A stretch of DNA of 64,000 nucleotides from contig NZ_JAFFZN010000007.1 in assembly GCF_017676385.1 (NCBI RefSeq), forward strand, positions 169,639 through 233,638. The letters are read 5' to 3'. How positions within the stretch are numbered: the first letter of the stretch is position 1; each line of letters opens with the position of its first letter. Positions 49,761 to 59,379 of the stretch are shown here, one piece after another. A program made the translations under genes and the position numbers. A model generated the notes under the pieces. It saw nothing but the letters and a program-made list of their open reading frames with translations. It was not told the DNA's origin and did no database searches. Origin of the DNA: Streptomyces spirodelae (GTDB taxonomy: Bacteria > Actinomycetota > Actinomycetes > Streptomycetales > Streptomycetaceae).

Positions 49761-50828
49761 ATGGCTTCAGGAACGGCACCCCGCACGGAGCGCACCATCG
49801 ACCTCGCTGTGATTCCCGGTGACGGAATCGGCCCGGAGGTCGTCGCCCAGGGCCTCAAGGTCCTCACCGCCGTCCTCCCGCAGGACGTCAAGCTGGAGAC
49901 GCACGAGTACGACCTCGGCGCCAAACGCTGGCACGCCACGGGTGAGACCCTCACCGACGAGGAGCTGGAGCGGCTCAAGGCGCACGACGCGATCCTGCTC
50001 GGCGCCGTCGGCGACCCCGGGGTCCCCTCCGGCGTGCTGGAGCGCGGACTGCTGCTGAAGCTGCGCTTCGCCTTCGACCACTTCGTCAACCTGCGTCCCT
50101 CCAAGCTCTTCCCGAACACCACCTCCCCGCTGGCGGGCCGCCCGGAGATCGACTTCGTCGTCGTCCGCGAGGGCACCGAGGGGCTCTACGTCGGCAACGG
50201 CGGCAGCGTCCGCAAGGGCACCCCGCAGGAGGTCGCCAACGAGGTGAGCGTCAACACCGCGTTCGGTGTGGAGCGGGTCGTACGCGACGCGTACGCGCGG
50301 GCGCAGTCGCGTCCGGGCAAGAAGCTGACGCTGGTGCACAAGAACAACGTGCTGGTGCACGCCGGTCACCTGTGGAAGGACACCTTCGACCGGGTCGGGC
50401 GCGAGTACCCCGAGGTGACCACCGACTATCTGCACGTGGACGCGGCCACCATCTTCCTGGTGACCGACCCGGCCCGGTTCGACGTGATCGTCACCGACAA
50501 CCTCTTCGGCGACATCATCACCGACCTGGCCGCCGCCGTCAGCGGCGGTATCGGCCTGGCCGCCTCCGGGAACATCAACCCCACCCGCGAGTTCCCGTCC
50601 ATGTTCGAGCCGGTGCACGGCTCGGCGCCGGACATCGCCGGTACGGGGAAGGCCGACCCGACCGCCACGGTGCTCTCCGCCGCGCTGCTGCTGCGGCACC
50701 TGGGCTACGAGGCCGAGGCCGAGCGGATCGACGAGGCCGTCTCGGCGGATCTCGCCGAGCGGAGCGCCGGGACGGCACGGAGCACCGACGAGATCGGCGA
50801 CGCTCTCGCAGCCCGGGTGGCCGGCTGA
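49761..50828 (+). CDS. leuB: 3-isopropylmalate dehydrogenase
   Basis: A 355-aa NAD-dependent enzyme that oxidises and decarboxylates 3-isopropylmalate in leucine synthesis. Landmarks: [20 protein letters not shown], the substrate-binding Arg-rich [32 protein letters not shown], the metal-binding [20 protein letters not shown] and [20 protein letters not shown]. It is the actinobacterial/IDH-like short form. ATG 49761 has no close ribosome-binding site, but TATCGT at 49749-49754 would place a transcription start at the ATG, so a leaderless mRNA is possible. Neighbour ilvE handles the last step of the same pathway. Confidence 0.95.
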   Translation: MASGTAPRTERTIDLAVIPGDGIGPEVVAQGLKVLTAVLPQDVKLETHEYDLGAKRWHATGETLTDEELERLKAHDAILLGAVGDPGVPSGVLERGLLLKLRFAFDHFVNLRPSKLFPNTTSPLAGRPEIDFVVVREGTEGLYVGNGGSVRKGTPQEVANEVSVNTAFGVERVVRDAYARAQSRPGKKLTLVHKNNVLVHAGHLWKDTFDRVGREYPEVTTDYLHVDAATIFLVTDPARFDVIVTDNLFGDIITDLAAAVSGGIGLAASGNINPTREFPSMFEPVHGSAPDIAGTGKADPTATVLSAALLLRHLGYEAEAERIDEAVSADLAERSAGTARSTDEIGDALAARVAG

Positions 50829-50892
50829 CGTCGCACGGCGTTCCGCGGCGGCCGCGCAGGCTCCTTCCCGCGCCTCTCCCACCCCTTTCCCT

Positions 50893-50917
50893 CAGCGGTT
50901 GACCGCTGCGGGATAAT
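50893..50917 (+). promoter_or_regulatory. Palindrome and -10 box before ilvE
   Basis: CAGCGGT-TG-ACCGCTG, a perfect 7-bp inverted repeat, spans 50893-50908; GATAAT, a good -10 box, follows at 50912-50917, about 100 bases before the ilvE start. The palindrome would cover part of the -35 and spacer region, so a protein bound there could repress or activate ilvE. No matching palindrome was noticed before leuB or cimA. Confidence 0.5.
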
Positions 50918-51014
50918 CGGGGGGTGGGACCGCCCGGGAGGGAGCATCCGGCGCTTCGGCGTCCACCCCGTGAGGAAGTGGCTGGTCCGCAAACGACTAG
51001 CTAAGGACGCGGAC

Positions 51015-52121
<1,107 letters not shown>

Positions 52122-52287
52122 GGGGTAGGTCCTCACGGACATCGTGGGGCGTATCACGGTAAGCCCGGAACCGACGCCGCGTACATGTACCTGACATGCA
52201 GCGGTCGGACTTCCGTGGCTGAAGAGCCTTTCGGCAGCGCTGTCATGACGGTGTCATCGACTGCCTCCCGGGAGGGCCGAGATCCAG

Positions 52288-53934
52288 ATGCCGAGTCATG
52301 GGACGACCCAGCAGGATCAGGAGACTCAGCACGAACTCAGACAAGCGGCGGCGGCACTGGGCCGCCGCCGCTTGCTGACCGTCACGGGCGCCGCCGTTGC
52401 GCTCGCCTTCACCACCAACCTTCCGGGCAGCGCCCAGGCGGCCGAGGCGGACGCGCGCACCGCGGTCCGCGCCGACCCCTTCACCCTGGGCGTCGCCTCC
52501 GGCGACCCGCTGCCCGACTCCCTGGTGCTGTGGACCCGGCTCGCGCCCAAGCCGTACGAGCCCGGCGGCGGCCTGCCGAAGGCGCGGATCGCCGTGCGCT
52601 GGGAACTGGCACACGACCGGCGCTTCCGCCGCATCGTGCGCCGCGGCACGGCCACGGCGCACCCCGAGCTGAACCATGCGGTGCACGTGGAGCCCGGGGG
52701 ACTCGGTCCCGACCGCGTCTACTACTACCGCTTCCGGGTGGGCCGGTGGCTCAGCCCCGTGGGGCGTACTCGTACGGCACCGGCGCCCGGTGCCGACCTG
52801 AACGAGCTGCGACTGGCCGCCGTCTCCTGCCAGGCATACCACCACGGCTACTACACGGCCTACCGGCACCTCGCGGACGAGGACGTGGACCTGGTCTTCC
52901 ACCTCGGCGACTATCTGTACGAGTACGCCGTCGACGCGCACGGCGGCGCCCGCGCCTACACCGACCGGGAGCTGCCGGCCCACTTCAACCGTGAGACGGT
53001 CTCGCTGGAGGAGTACCGGCTGCGGTACGCGCTCTACAAGTCGGACCCGGACCTGCGGGCCGCACACGCCGCGCACCCGTTCCTCGTCACCTGGGACGAC
53101 CACGAGACGGAGAACAACTACGCGGACGACATCCCCGAGGACGGCAGCTCCTCGGAGGACTTCCTGGTGCGCAGGGCCGCCGCCTACCGCGCGTACTGGG
53201 AGAACCTGCCGCTGCGCAGACCCCAGCGCCCCAAGGGCCCCGATATGCAGCTCTACCGCAGGGTGCGGTTCGGCAAGCTCGCCCAGTTCGACATCCTCGA
53301 CACCCGCCAGTACCGCTCCGACCAGGCGTACGGCGACGGCTGGCACCACCCGGGGCCCGAGTCCACCGACGCGTCCCGCACCATGGTCGGCGCCGCGCAG
53401 GAGCGCTGGCTGATCGACGGCTGGCGGGCCTCGGACGCCGTGTGGAACGTGGTGCCCCAGCAGGTCACCTTCTCCGAGCGGCGCAGCACCAGCGGCGCCG
53501 ACTACAAGGTCAGCATGGACGCCTGGGACGGTGCCCCCGCCTCCCGCGAGCGGCTGCTGGCCGGTGCCCAGGCCGCTGGAGTGGAGAACCTGATGGTGCT
53601 CACCGGGGACGTGCACCGGGGGTACGCGTACGACATCAAGCGCGACTTCGGCGATCAGAAGTCCCGCACGGTGGGCACCGAGATCGTGGCCACCTCCGTC
53701 ACCAGCGGCCGGAACGGCGAGGACAAGCCCGCCAACTGGGACAGCTACATGGGCGCCAACCCGCATCTGAAGTTCTACAACGGCCACCGCGGCTATGTGA
53801 CCGTGCGGCTGGACAAGCGGCAGGCGCGTGCCGACTTCCGCACGGTGGCGGTCGTCACCGAGCCGGGAGCCCCGGTCTCCACGGCCGCCTCCTTCGTCAC
53901 CCGGGCCGGTGACCAGGGGCTGCACCAGGTGTGA
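52288..53934 (+). CDS. phoD: Tat-exported alkaline phosphatase D
   Basis: A 548-aa secreted phosphodiesterase/phosphatase of the PhoD family. The Tat signal is LGRRRLLTVTGAAVALAFTT, cleaved near SAQA-AEA. Mature-part motifs: DPFTLGVASGDPLPDSLVLW, FHLGDYLYEY, VTWDDHETENNYADD, DILDTRQYRSDQ and MVLTGDVHRGYAYDIK, which together bind the Fe/Ca cluster. It scavenges phosphate from extracellular esters, usually under PhoP control; I looked for PHO-box repeats in 52122-52287 and saw none convincing. ATG 52288 follows GGAGGG. Confidence 0.92.
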   Translation: MPSHGTTQQDQETQHELRQAAAALGRRRLLTVTGAAVALAFTTNLPGSAQAAEADARTAVRADPFTLGVASGDPLPDSLVLWTRLAPKPYEPGGGLPKARIAVRWELAHDRRFRRIVRRGTATAHPELNHAVHVEPGGLGPDRVYYYRFRVGRWLSPVGRTRTAPAPGADLNELRLAAVSCQAYHHGYYTAYRHLADEDVDLVFHLGDYLYEYAVDAHGGARAYTDRELPAHFNRETVSLEEYRLRYALYKSDPDLRAAHAAHPFLVTWDDHETENNYADDIPEDGSSSEDFLVRRAAAYRAYWENLPLRRPQRPKGPDMQLYRRVRFGKLAQFDILDTRQYRSDQAYGDGWHHPGPESTDASRTMVGAAQERWLIDGWRASDAVWNVVPQQVTFSERRSTSGADYKVSMDAWDGAPASRERLLAGAQAAGVENLMVLTGDVHRGYAYDIKRDFGDQKSRTVGTEIVATSVTSGRNGEDKPANWDSYMGANPHLKFYNGHRGYVTVRLDKRQARADFRTVAVVTEPGAPVSTAASFVTRAGDQGLHQV

Positions 53935-54003
53935 CCGGTCGGGCTGTTTCCGCATGGTGAGACGGAAGGGGGCGCGGGGGCGGTGTTGTGCCAGACTTCC
54001 CCC

Positions 54004-54054
54004 GTGCCCTCGTTCGTCATGATTATTGGCAGCAGGCGCGCCGGTCCGCAGTGA
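54004..54054 (+). CDS. Candidate leader peptide before cimA
   Basis: A 16-codon frame from GTG 54004 reads VPSFVMIIGSRRAGPQ and then stops; an ATG at 54019 gives MIIGSRRAGPQ. Val and two successive Ile codons would sense products of the pathway fed by citramalate synthase. Its layout copies ilvB: leader stop, about 60 bases, hairpin with six T, about 100 bases, structural gene. No good ribosome-binding site is visible, so this remains tentative. Confidence 0.45.
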   Translation: MPSFVMIIGSRRAGPQ

Positions 54055-54088
54055 CCGGCTGCCGTGGCAGAACCCCTTCGGCAGCCGG
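54055..54088 (+). promoter_or_regulatory. Hairpin between leader frame and terminator of cimA
   Basis: CCGGCTGCCG at 54055-54064 pairs perfectly with CGGCAGCCGG at 54079-54088 (loop 14). It begins immediately at the end of the candidate leader frame and could act as the pause or alternative structure of an attenuator. Confidence 0.5.
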
Positions 54089-54115
54089 ACACCGTGCCCC
54101 AGACCCGCGCGCAGA

Positions 54116-54141
54116 CCTCTCGCACCCGCGAGGGGTTTTTT
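54116..54141 (+). terminator. Rho-independent terminator before cimA
   Basis: CCTCTCGC at 54116-54123 pairs with GCGAGGGG at 54128-54135 (one G-T pair, loop ACCC), followed by six T at 54136-54141. It could simply end phoD, 182 bases upstream, but a T-run terminator occurs elsewhere in this window mainly in the ilvB attenuator, so a role in cimA attenuation is plausible. Confidence 0.85.
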
Positions 54142-54243
54142 CGTTTTCCGGCCCACCCGGCCGAAGGCGGAGGCGCGAGGGATGATGGGGGCAAGTGGAG
54201 CGCTTCCTTCCGCAACCACTGAACCCAGCAGGAGCCATCAGCC

Positions 54244-55848
54244 ATGACCCCCGACGACAGTTTCCACGTCTTCGACACCACCCTGCGTGACGGAGCACAG
54301 CGCGAGGGCATCAACCTGACCGTCGCCGACAAGCTGACCATCGCGCGCCACCTGGACGAGTACGGCGTCGGCTTCATCGAGGGCGGCTGGCCGGGCGCCA
54401 ACCCGCGCGACACCGAGTTCTTCGCCCGCGCCCCCAAGGAGATCGACTTCCAGCACGCGCAGCTCGTCGCGTTCGGCTCCACCCGCAGAGCGGGCGTACC
54501 CGCGCAGATCGACCCCCAGGTCAAGGCGCTGCTCGACTCCGGGGCGCCCGTGGTCACCCTCGTCGCCAAGGCGCACGACCGCCATGTCGAGCTGGCTCTG
54601 CGCACCACGCTGGAGGAGAACCTGTCGATGATCGCCGAGACGGTCGGCCATCTGCGGGAGCACGGCCGCAGGGTCTTCGTCGACTGCGAGCACTTCTTCG
54701 ACGGCTACCAGGCCAACCCCGGCTACGCCAAGCAGGTCGTGCGCACCGCACACGAGGCGGGCGCCGACGTAGTGGTGCTCTGCGACACCAATGGCGGCAT
54801 GATCCCCGCACAGATCCAGGCCGTCGTCCGCACCGTCGCCGCCGACACCGGGGCCCGGCTGGGCATCCACGCGCAGGACGACACCGGCTGCGCCGTCGCC
54901 AACACACTCGCCGCCGTGGACGGCGGCGCCACCCATGTGCAGTGCACGGCCAACGGCTACGGCGAGCGCGTCGGCAACGCCAACCTCTTCCCCGTCGTCG
55001 CCGCACTGGAGCTCAAGTACGACAAGCGCGTACTGCCCGAGGGCGCGCTGGCCGAGACCACCCGGATCTCGCACGCCATCGCCGAGGTCGTCAATCTGAC
55101 CCCCTCCACCCACCAGCCCTACGTCGGCACCTCCGCTTTCGCGCACAAGGGCGGGCTGCACGCCTCCGCGATCAAGATCGATCCGGACCTCTACCAGCAC
55201 ATCGACCCCGAACTCGTGGGCAACACCATGCGGATGCTCGTCTCCGACATGGCGGGGCGCGCCTCCGTCGAGCTCAAGGGCAAGGAGCTGGGCTACGACC
55301 TGAGCGGCGACCGCGAACTGGTCGGGCGCGTGGTCGAGCGCGTCAAGGAGCAGGAGCTCAAGGGGTATACGTACGAGGCCGCTGACGCCTCGTTCGAACT
55401 GCTGCTCCGCGACGAGGTGCACGGCGGAACCACGGGGACCGCGCCCCGGTTCTTCCGCGCCGAGTCCTGGCGCGCCATCGTCGAGCAGCGGCCCGACGGG
55501 ATGCAGGTCAACGAGGCGACGGTCAAGCTGTGGGCCAAGGGCGAGCGCATCGTCGTCACGGGTGAGGGGAACGGCCCCGTGGACGCGCTGGACCGCGCTC
55601 TGCGGGCCGGCCTGGAGCGCATCCACCCCGAACTGGCGAAGCTGAACCTCGTCGACTACAAGGTCCGCATCCTGGAGGGCGCGCACGGGGCGTCGTCAAC
55701 GACGCGGGTGCTGTTGTCGATGAGTGACGGCAGTGGGGAGTGGACGACCGTGGGGGTGGGGGACAACGTGATCGCCGCGTCCTGGCAGGCGCTGGATGAC
55801 GGGTACACGTACGGGCTGCTGCGGGCGGGAGTCGAGGCGCACGACTAG
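54244..55848 (+). CDS. cimA: (R)-citramalate synthase
   Basis: A 534-aa enzyme of the isopropylmalate/citramalate synthase family that condenses acetyl-CoA with an oxo acid (pyruvate for citramalate, leading to isoleucine). The catalytic start is HVFDTTLRDGAQREGINLTV; further landmarks are FIEGGWPGANPRDTEFFARA, the metal-site His pair in LGIHAQDDTGCAVANTLAAV and the GERVGNANLFPVVAAL loop. The C-terminal LeuA dimer domain (from about residue 410) binds the feedback amino acid. Length and the GGWPGANPRD motif favour the CimA group over LeuA; substrate choice is not proved. ATG 54244 follows AGGAGCC. A leader peptide and terminator upstream suggest attenuation. Confidence 0.9.
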   Translation: MTPDDSFHVFDTTLRDGAQREGINLTVADKLTIARHLDEYGVGFIEGGWPGANPRDTEFFARAPKEIDFQHAQLVAFGSTRRAGVPAQIDPQVKALLDSGAPVVTLVAKAHDRHVELALRTTLEENLSMIAETVGHLREHGRRVFVDCEHFFDGYQANPGYAKQVVRTAHEAGADVVVLCDTNGGMIPAQIQAVVRTVAADTGARLGIHAQDDTGCAVANTLAAVDGGATHVQCTANGYGERVGNANLFPVVAALELKYDKRVLPEGALAETTRISHAIAEVVNLTPSTHQPYVGTSAFAHKGGLHASAIKIDPDLYQHIDPELVGNTMRMLVSDMAGRASVELKGKELGYDLSGDRELVGRVVERVKEQELKGYTYEAADASFELLLRDEVHGGTTGTAPRFFRAESWRAIVEQRPDGMQVNEATVKLWAKGERIVVTGEGNGPVDALDRALRAGLERIHPELAKLNLVDYKVRILEGAHGASSTTRVLLSMSDGSGEWTTVGVGDNVIAASWQALDDGYTYGLLRAGVEAHD

Positions 55849-55857
55849 CGAGGGCCG

Positions 55858-55900
55858 CGGTGGCTGGGGGAGCGGTTCCCCGCGCCCCTTCGGGGCACCA
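55858..55900. repeat. Short copy of the dispersed intergenic repeat
   Basis: GGTGGCTGGGGGAGCGGTTC followed by CCCGCGCCCCTTCGGGGCAC (core GCCCC-TTC-GGGGC at 55884-55896) fills the gap between the convergent ends of cimA and the TetR-type gene. It shares its core with the elements at 31713, 43184 and 47880. Confidence 0.75.
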
Positions 55901-55905
55901 GGAGC

Positions 55906-56535
55906 TCAGCCGTCGCCCGGCGTGAGGGACTCGTCGAAGTGGTCCCGCAGATGGCCCAGGACCAGCTCGCGGTCCACCCCCGGCAGCCCCACCACAAGAT
56001 GGGTGCCGAAGCCGTCCAGGAGCGCGCGGGTGCGGGTGGCGAACCGGTCGGCGTCGACCGGCCCGAACTCTCCCTGCGCCATGCCCTCCACCAGCAGCGC
56101 CACCAGGTCCCGGTGCCAGCTCAGTTCCAGTTCGAGCTGACGGGACCGCACCTCGTCGTCACCGGACTGCGAGCGGTTCCACACCTCCAGCCACAGCGCC
56201 CAGTGCGGGTCCCGGTGGCCGTGGGGCAGATAGAGCTCCACCAGTGCGTCCAGCCGCTCGCGCGCCGGTGTCCGCCGGGCCAGCGCGGCGCGCCGCTCGG
56301 CTCCCAGCTGCTCCTCGCTCCACTGGAGCGTCTGCAACAGCAGCTCGTCCTTGGTCTTGAAGTAGTAGACGAGATGGCCGCTGCTCATACCGACCTCGCG
56401 GCCGAGTGCGGCCATGGTGAGCCGGTCGAGACCGCGTTCGGCGATCATCTCCATGGCGGCGGCCAGCACCTGCTCCTTGGGCTGCGCCGCGCGCCGGGGA
56501 CTCCGCCGGCGCCTGCCCTCCGCCTCTGTGACCAC
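55906..56535 (-). CDS. TetR family transcriptional regulator
   Basis: A 209-aa repressor-type regulator. The HTH is near residues 25-65: LAAAMEMIAERGLDRLTMAA, LGREVGMSSGHLVYYFKTKD. The C-terminal helical domain should bind a small ligand. It lies at the downstream end of a minus-strand set with agmatine deiminase and urease genes, and the palindromes TTGAGC-N3-GCTCAA before ureAB and the permease are good candidates for its operators (inference). It begins 59 bases after the agmatine deiminase stop. GTG 56535 follows GGAGGAA by 7 bases. Confidence 0.9.
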   Translation of the reverse strand: MVTEAEGRRRRSPRRAAQPKEQVLAAAMEMIAERGLDRLTMAALGREVGMSSGHLVYYFKTKDELLLQTLQWSEEQLGAERRAALARRTPARERLDALVELYLPHGHRDPHWALWLEVWNRSQSGDDEVRSRQLELELSWHRDLVALLVEGMAQGEFGPVDADRFATRTRALLDGFGTHLVVGLPGVDRELVLGHLRDHFDESLTPGDG

Positions 56536-56594
56536 CGCTGTGTTCCTCCAAGCCCCTCCGCGAGCCGCCGACCGTTCAGCCTAACCGGGCCGTC

Positions 56595-57635
56595 TCACAC
56601 CCGGGGCTGCTGCTGGGTGATGCAGTGGATGCCGCCCCCGGCGGCGAACACCGTACGCGCGTCCACCAGCGTGACCGTCCGGCGCGGGAACAGGCGGCGG
56701 AAGATGCCGGCCGCGTGCTCGTCGCGCGGGTCGCCGAAGCCGCACAGTACGACCCCGCCGTTGCACAGGTAGTGGTTGACGTAGCTGTAGTCGACCGGCT
56801 CGCCGTCCTCGGTGTGCGTCACCGTCGGTGCCGGCAGCTCGACGACCTCCAGCTGCCTCCCCTTGGCGTCGGTGGCCGCGCGCAGCAGCTTCACCGTCTC
56901 CTCGCACACGTCGTGATCGGGATGGGCGGGGTCGGGCTGGGTGTGCGCGACGACCACGCCTGGTGCGGCGAAGGCGGCCACCAGGTCGACATGGCCGCGG
57001 GTGCCGTAGGTGCCGTAGTCGGCGGTCAGCCCGCGTGGCAGCCAGATCGCCTTGCGGGTGCCGAGCAGCGCGTGCACCTCCGCCTCGACCTGTTCGTGCG
57101 TCCAGCCGGGGTTGCGCTCCGGGCCCAGCTGCACTGTCTCGGTGAGCAGCACCGTGCCCTCGCCGTCCACATGGATGCCGCCGCCCTCGTTGACCAGCCG
57201 CGAGGAGCGCACGGGGGCACCCGCCTGCCCGGCGACGTACGCGCCGATCAGCGCGTCCCGCTCCCAGCGGGCCCACGCCTGAGCGCCCCAGCCGTTGAAC
57301 GTCCAGTCCACGGCGGCCAGGCGGTCGCCCTCGGTGACGAAGGTCGGGCCGATGTCGCGCATCCACGCGTCGTCCAGCGGCTGCCCCACGACCTCGATCT
57401 GAGGACCGAGCTGCGCGCGCGCCCCGGCCACGTCACCGGGGTCGGCCACCATGGTGACCGGCTCGAAGCGGCGTACGGCATGGGCGACCGACGCCCACGC
57501 GGTACGGGCCTCGGCCAGCACCTGAGCGTCCTCGAACGTCGGGTTGGCACCGGGCCACGCCATCCAGGTGCGCTCGTGCGGCGCCCACTCGGGCGGCATG
57601 TGCGGGACGGCGGCGTCGGACGTGCGGTTGCTCAT
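56595..57635 (-). CDS. aguA: Agmatine deiminase
   Basis: A 346-aa guanidine-group hydrolase of the Porphyromonas-type peptidylarginine deiminase fold. It converts agmatine to N-carbamoylputrescine and ammonia. Landmarks: PPEWAPHERTWMAWPG, DDAWMRDIGPTFV, the His/Glu site GTRGHVDLVAAF and catalytic Cys338 in GGGIHCITQQQP at the end. ATG 57635 follows GAGGAA by 9 bases; the frame is open to 57668, but that start has no ribosome-binding site. No N-carbamoylputrescine amidohydrolase gene is in the window, so the next step must be encoded elsewhere or differ. It lies 40 bases after the urease alpha gene. Confidence 0.92.
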   Translation of the reverse strand: MSNRTSDAAVPHMPPEWAPHERTWMAWPGANPTFEDAQVLAEARTAWASVAHAVRRFEPVTMVADPGDVAGARAQLGPQIEVVGQPLDDAWMRDIGPTFVTEGDRLAAVDWTFNGWGAQAWARWERDALIGAYVAGQAGAPVRSSRLVNEGGGIHVDGEGTVLLTETVQLGPERNPGWTHEQVEAEVHALLGTRKAIWLPRGLTADYGTYGTRGHVDLVAAFAAPGVVVAHTQPDPAHPDHDVCEETVKLLRAATDAKGRQLEVVELPAPTVTHTEDGEPVDYSYVNHYLCNGGVVLCGFGDPRDEHAAGIFRRLFPRRTVTLVDARTVFAAGGGIHCITQQQPRV

Positions 57636-57675
57636 GGGGGGCGATTCCTCGCGGGTCGGGGGCGTCATCGGGGGG

Positions 57676-59379
57676 TCAGAGAAAGTAGAGGCGGTTGAGC
57701 GAGACGCTCTCGGCCGCCTTCGAGCGCAGCGGCTCGCCGTCCAGCGTCACCAGGCCGGTGCGCTGGTCGACCTCCACCGCGCCCAGCCGCGCGTTGTGCA
57801 CCAGGTCGGCGGGGCCGATGCCGCGGGTGCCGCGTACGGCGACCCGGCGCCGGCGCGTCGGCAGCGTGTCGCCGCCACGCTCGACGGCGGCCTGCGAGAC
57901 GAAGGCGACGGACAGCTCGGCGGGCGTCCCGCCGTGCGCCCCGAACAGCGGGCCGAGCACCAGGGGTTCGCTGGTGTCGGTGGCGGCGTTGGGGTCGCCG
58001 GTGACGCCCCAGGCGGGGAAGCCGGACTTGAGGACCAGCTGCGGCTTGGCGCCGAACCAGGCCGGGTGCCACAGCACGATGTCGGCCAGCTTGCCCGGCT
58101 CCAGCGAACCGATCTCGTGCGAGAGGCCGTGTGCGAGTGCCGGATTGAGGGTGAGCTTGGCGATGTAGCGCAGGACGCGCGCGTTGTCGTCCGTACCCGC
58201 TTCGCGGATGCGCGCCGCGTCCTCCAGTTCGCCCCGCTCCGCCTTGAGCTTGGCCGCCATCTGGAACGTACGCCGCACGGTCTCGCCGGCGCGGCCCATG
58301 CCCTGCGCGTCGGAGGAGGTGATGCCGATGGCGCCCAGGTCGTGCAGTACGTCCTCGGCACCCATCGTGCCCGCACGGATCCGGTCGCGGGCCATGGCCG
58401 CGTCCCCGGGCAGGTCGGTCTTCAGGTCGTGCACCGAGACGATCATCCCGTAGTGCTCGGCGACGGCGTCCCGGCCGAAGGGCAGCGTCGGGTTGGTGGA
58501 GGAGCCGATGACGTTGGGGACCCCCGCCATCCGCAGCACATTGGGCACGTGGCCGCCGCCGCAGCCCTCGATGTGGAAGGCGTGGATGGTGCGGCCCTCC
58601 AGCACCGCGAGGGTGTCCTCGACGGCCAGCGCCTCGTTCAGCCCGTCGCTGTGCAGCGCGACCTGTACGTCGTACTCCTCGGCCACCCGCAGCGCGGTGT
58701 CCAGCGCCCGGTGGTGCGCTCCCATGTCCTCGTGCACCTTGAAGCCGCAGGCGCCGCCCTCGGCCAGCGCCTCGACCAGCGGTGCCGGGTGCGAGGAGGA
58801 GCCGCGGCCCAGGAAGCCGATGTTGACCGGCCAGGCGTCGAAAGCGGAGAACGCGTGTCCCAGCGCCCAGGGCGAGTTGACGCCCACGCCCCACACCGGG
58901 CCGAACTCCTGGCCGATGATCGTGGTGACGCCGGAGGAGAGCGAAGCCTCCATGATGCGCGGCGAGAGCAGATGGACATGGGTGTCGACGGCGCCTGCCG
59001 TGGCGATCAGCCCCTCGCCGGAGACGATCGAGGTGCCGGTGCCCACGACGACGTCCACGCCGTCCACCGTGTCCGGGTTGCCGGCCCGGCCGATCGCGTG
59101 GATGCGGCCCTCGCGGATGCCGATGGACACCTTGCGTACGCCCTGCACGGCGTCGATGACCAGCACATTGCTGATCACCACGTCGCAGGTGTCGCGGACG
59201 GCCGCCGCCTTGAGGTGGAGCCCGTCGCGGGCCGTCTTGCCGAATCCGGCCAGGAACTCGTTCCCCGGCTGCTGGGAGTCGGACTCGACGCGGACGACGA
59301 GCCCGGTGTCGCCCAGCCGTACCCGGTCGCCCGCGCGCGGTCCGTGTACGGCCGCGTACTCGTGTGCGTCCACGCTCAT
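57676..59379 (-). CDS. ureC: Urease alpha subunit (UreC), flap variant
   Basis: A 567-aa nickel amidohydrolase, full length for urease alpha. Metal-site residues are kept: His pair in DTHVHLLSP, carbamylated Lys214 in FKVHEDMG, and His in ALHSDGLNEA, HAFHIEGCGGGH and the Asp in ITSSDAQGMGR. The mobile flap differs: where typical ureases have V-C-H-H-L, this has V316-H317-D318-L in IVSVHDLK, so the flap Cys is Val and the second His is Asp. The catalytic His itself remains. Activity on urea may be altered, or the substrate may differ. No ureD/E/F/G accessory genes are nearby. The start overlaps the ureAB stop (ATGA). Confidence 0.92.
   Translation of the reverse strand: MSVDAHEYAAVHGPRAGDRVRLGDTGLVVRVESDSQQPGNEFLAGFGKTARDGLHLKAAAVRDTCDVVISNVLVIDAVQGVRKVSIGIREGRIHAIGRAGNPDTVDGVDVVVGTGTSIVSGEGLIATAGAVDTHVHLLSPRIMEASLSSGVTTIIGQEFGPVWGVGVNSPWALGHAFSAFDAWPVNIGFLGRGSSSHPAPLVEALAEGGACGFKVHEDMGAHHRALDTALRVAEEYDVQVALHSDGLNEALAVEDTLAVLEGRTIHAFHIEGCGGGHVPNVLRMAGVPNVIGSSTNPTLPFGRDAVAEHYGMIVSVHDLKTDLPGDAAMARDRIRAGTMGAEDVLHDLGAIGITSSDAQGMGRAGETVRRTFQMAAKLKAERGELEDAARIREAGTDDNARVLRYIAKLTLNPALAHGLSHEIGSLEPGKLADIVLWHPAWFGAKPQLVLKSGFPAWGVTGDPNAATDTSEPLVLGPLFGAHGGTPAELSVAFVSQAAVERGGDTLPTRRRRVAVRGTRGIGPADLVHNARLGAVEVDQRTGLVTLDGEPLRSKAAESVSLNRLYFL

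Noticed and set aside
52122..52287. PHO boxes before phoD
   Set aside because: No convincing 11-base direct repeats of the GTTCACC type were visible.
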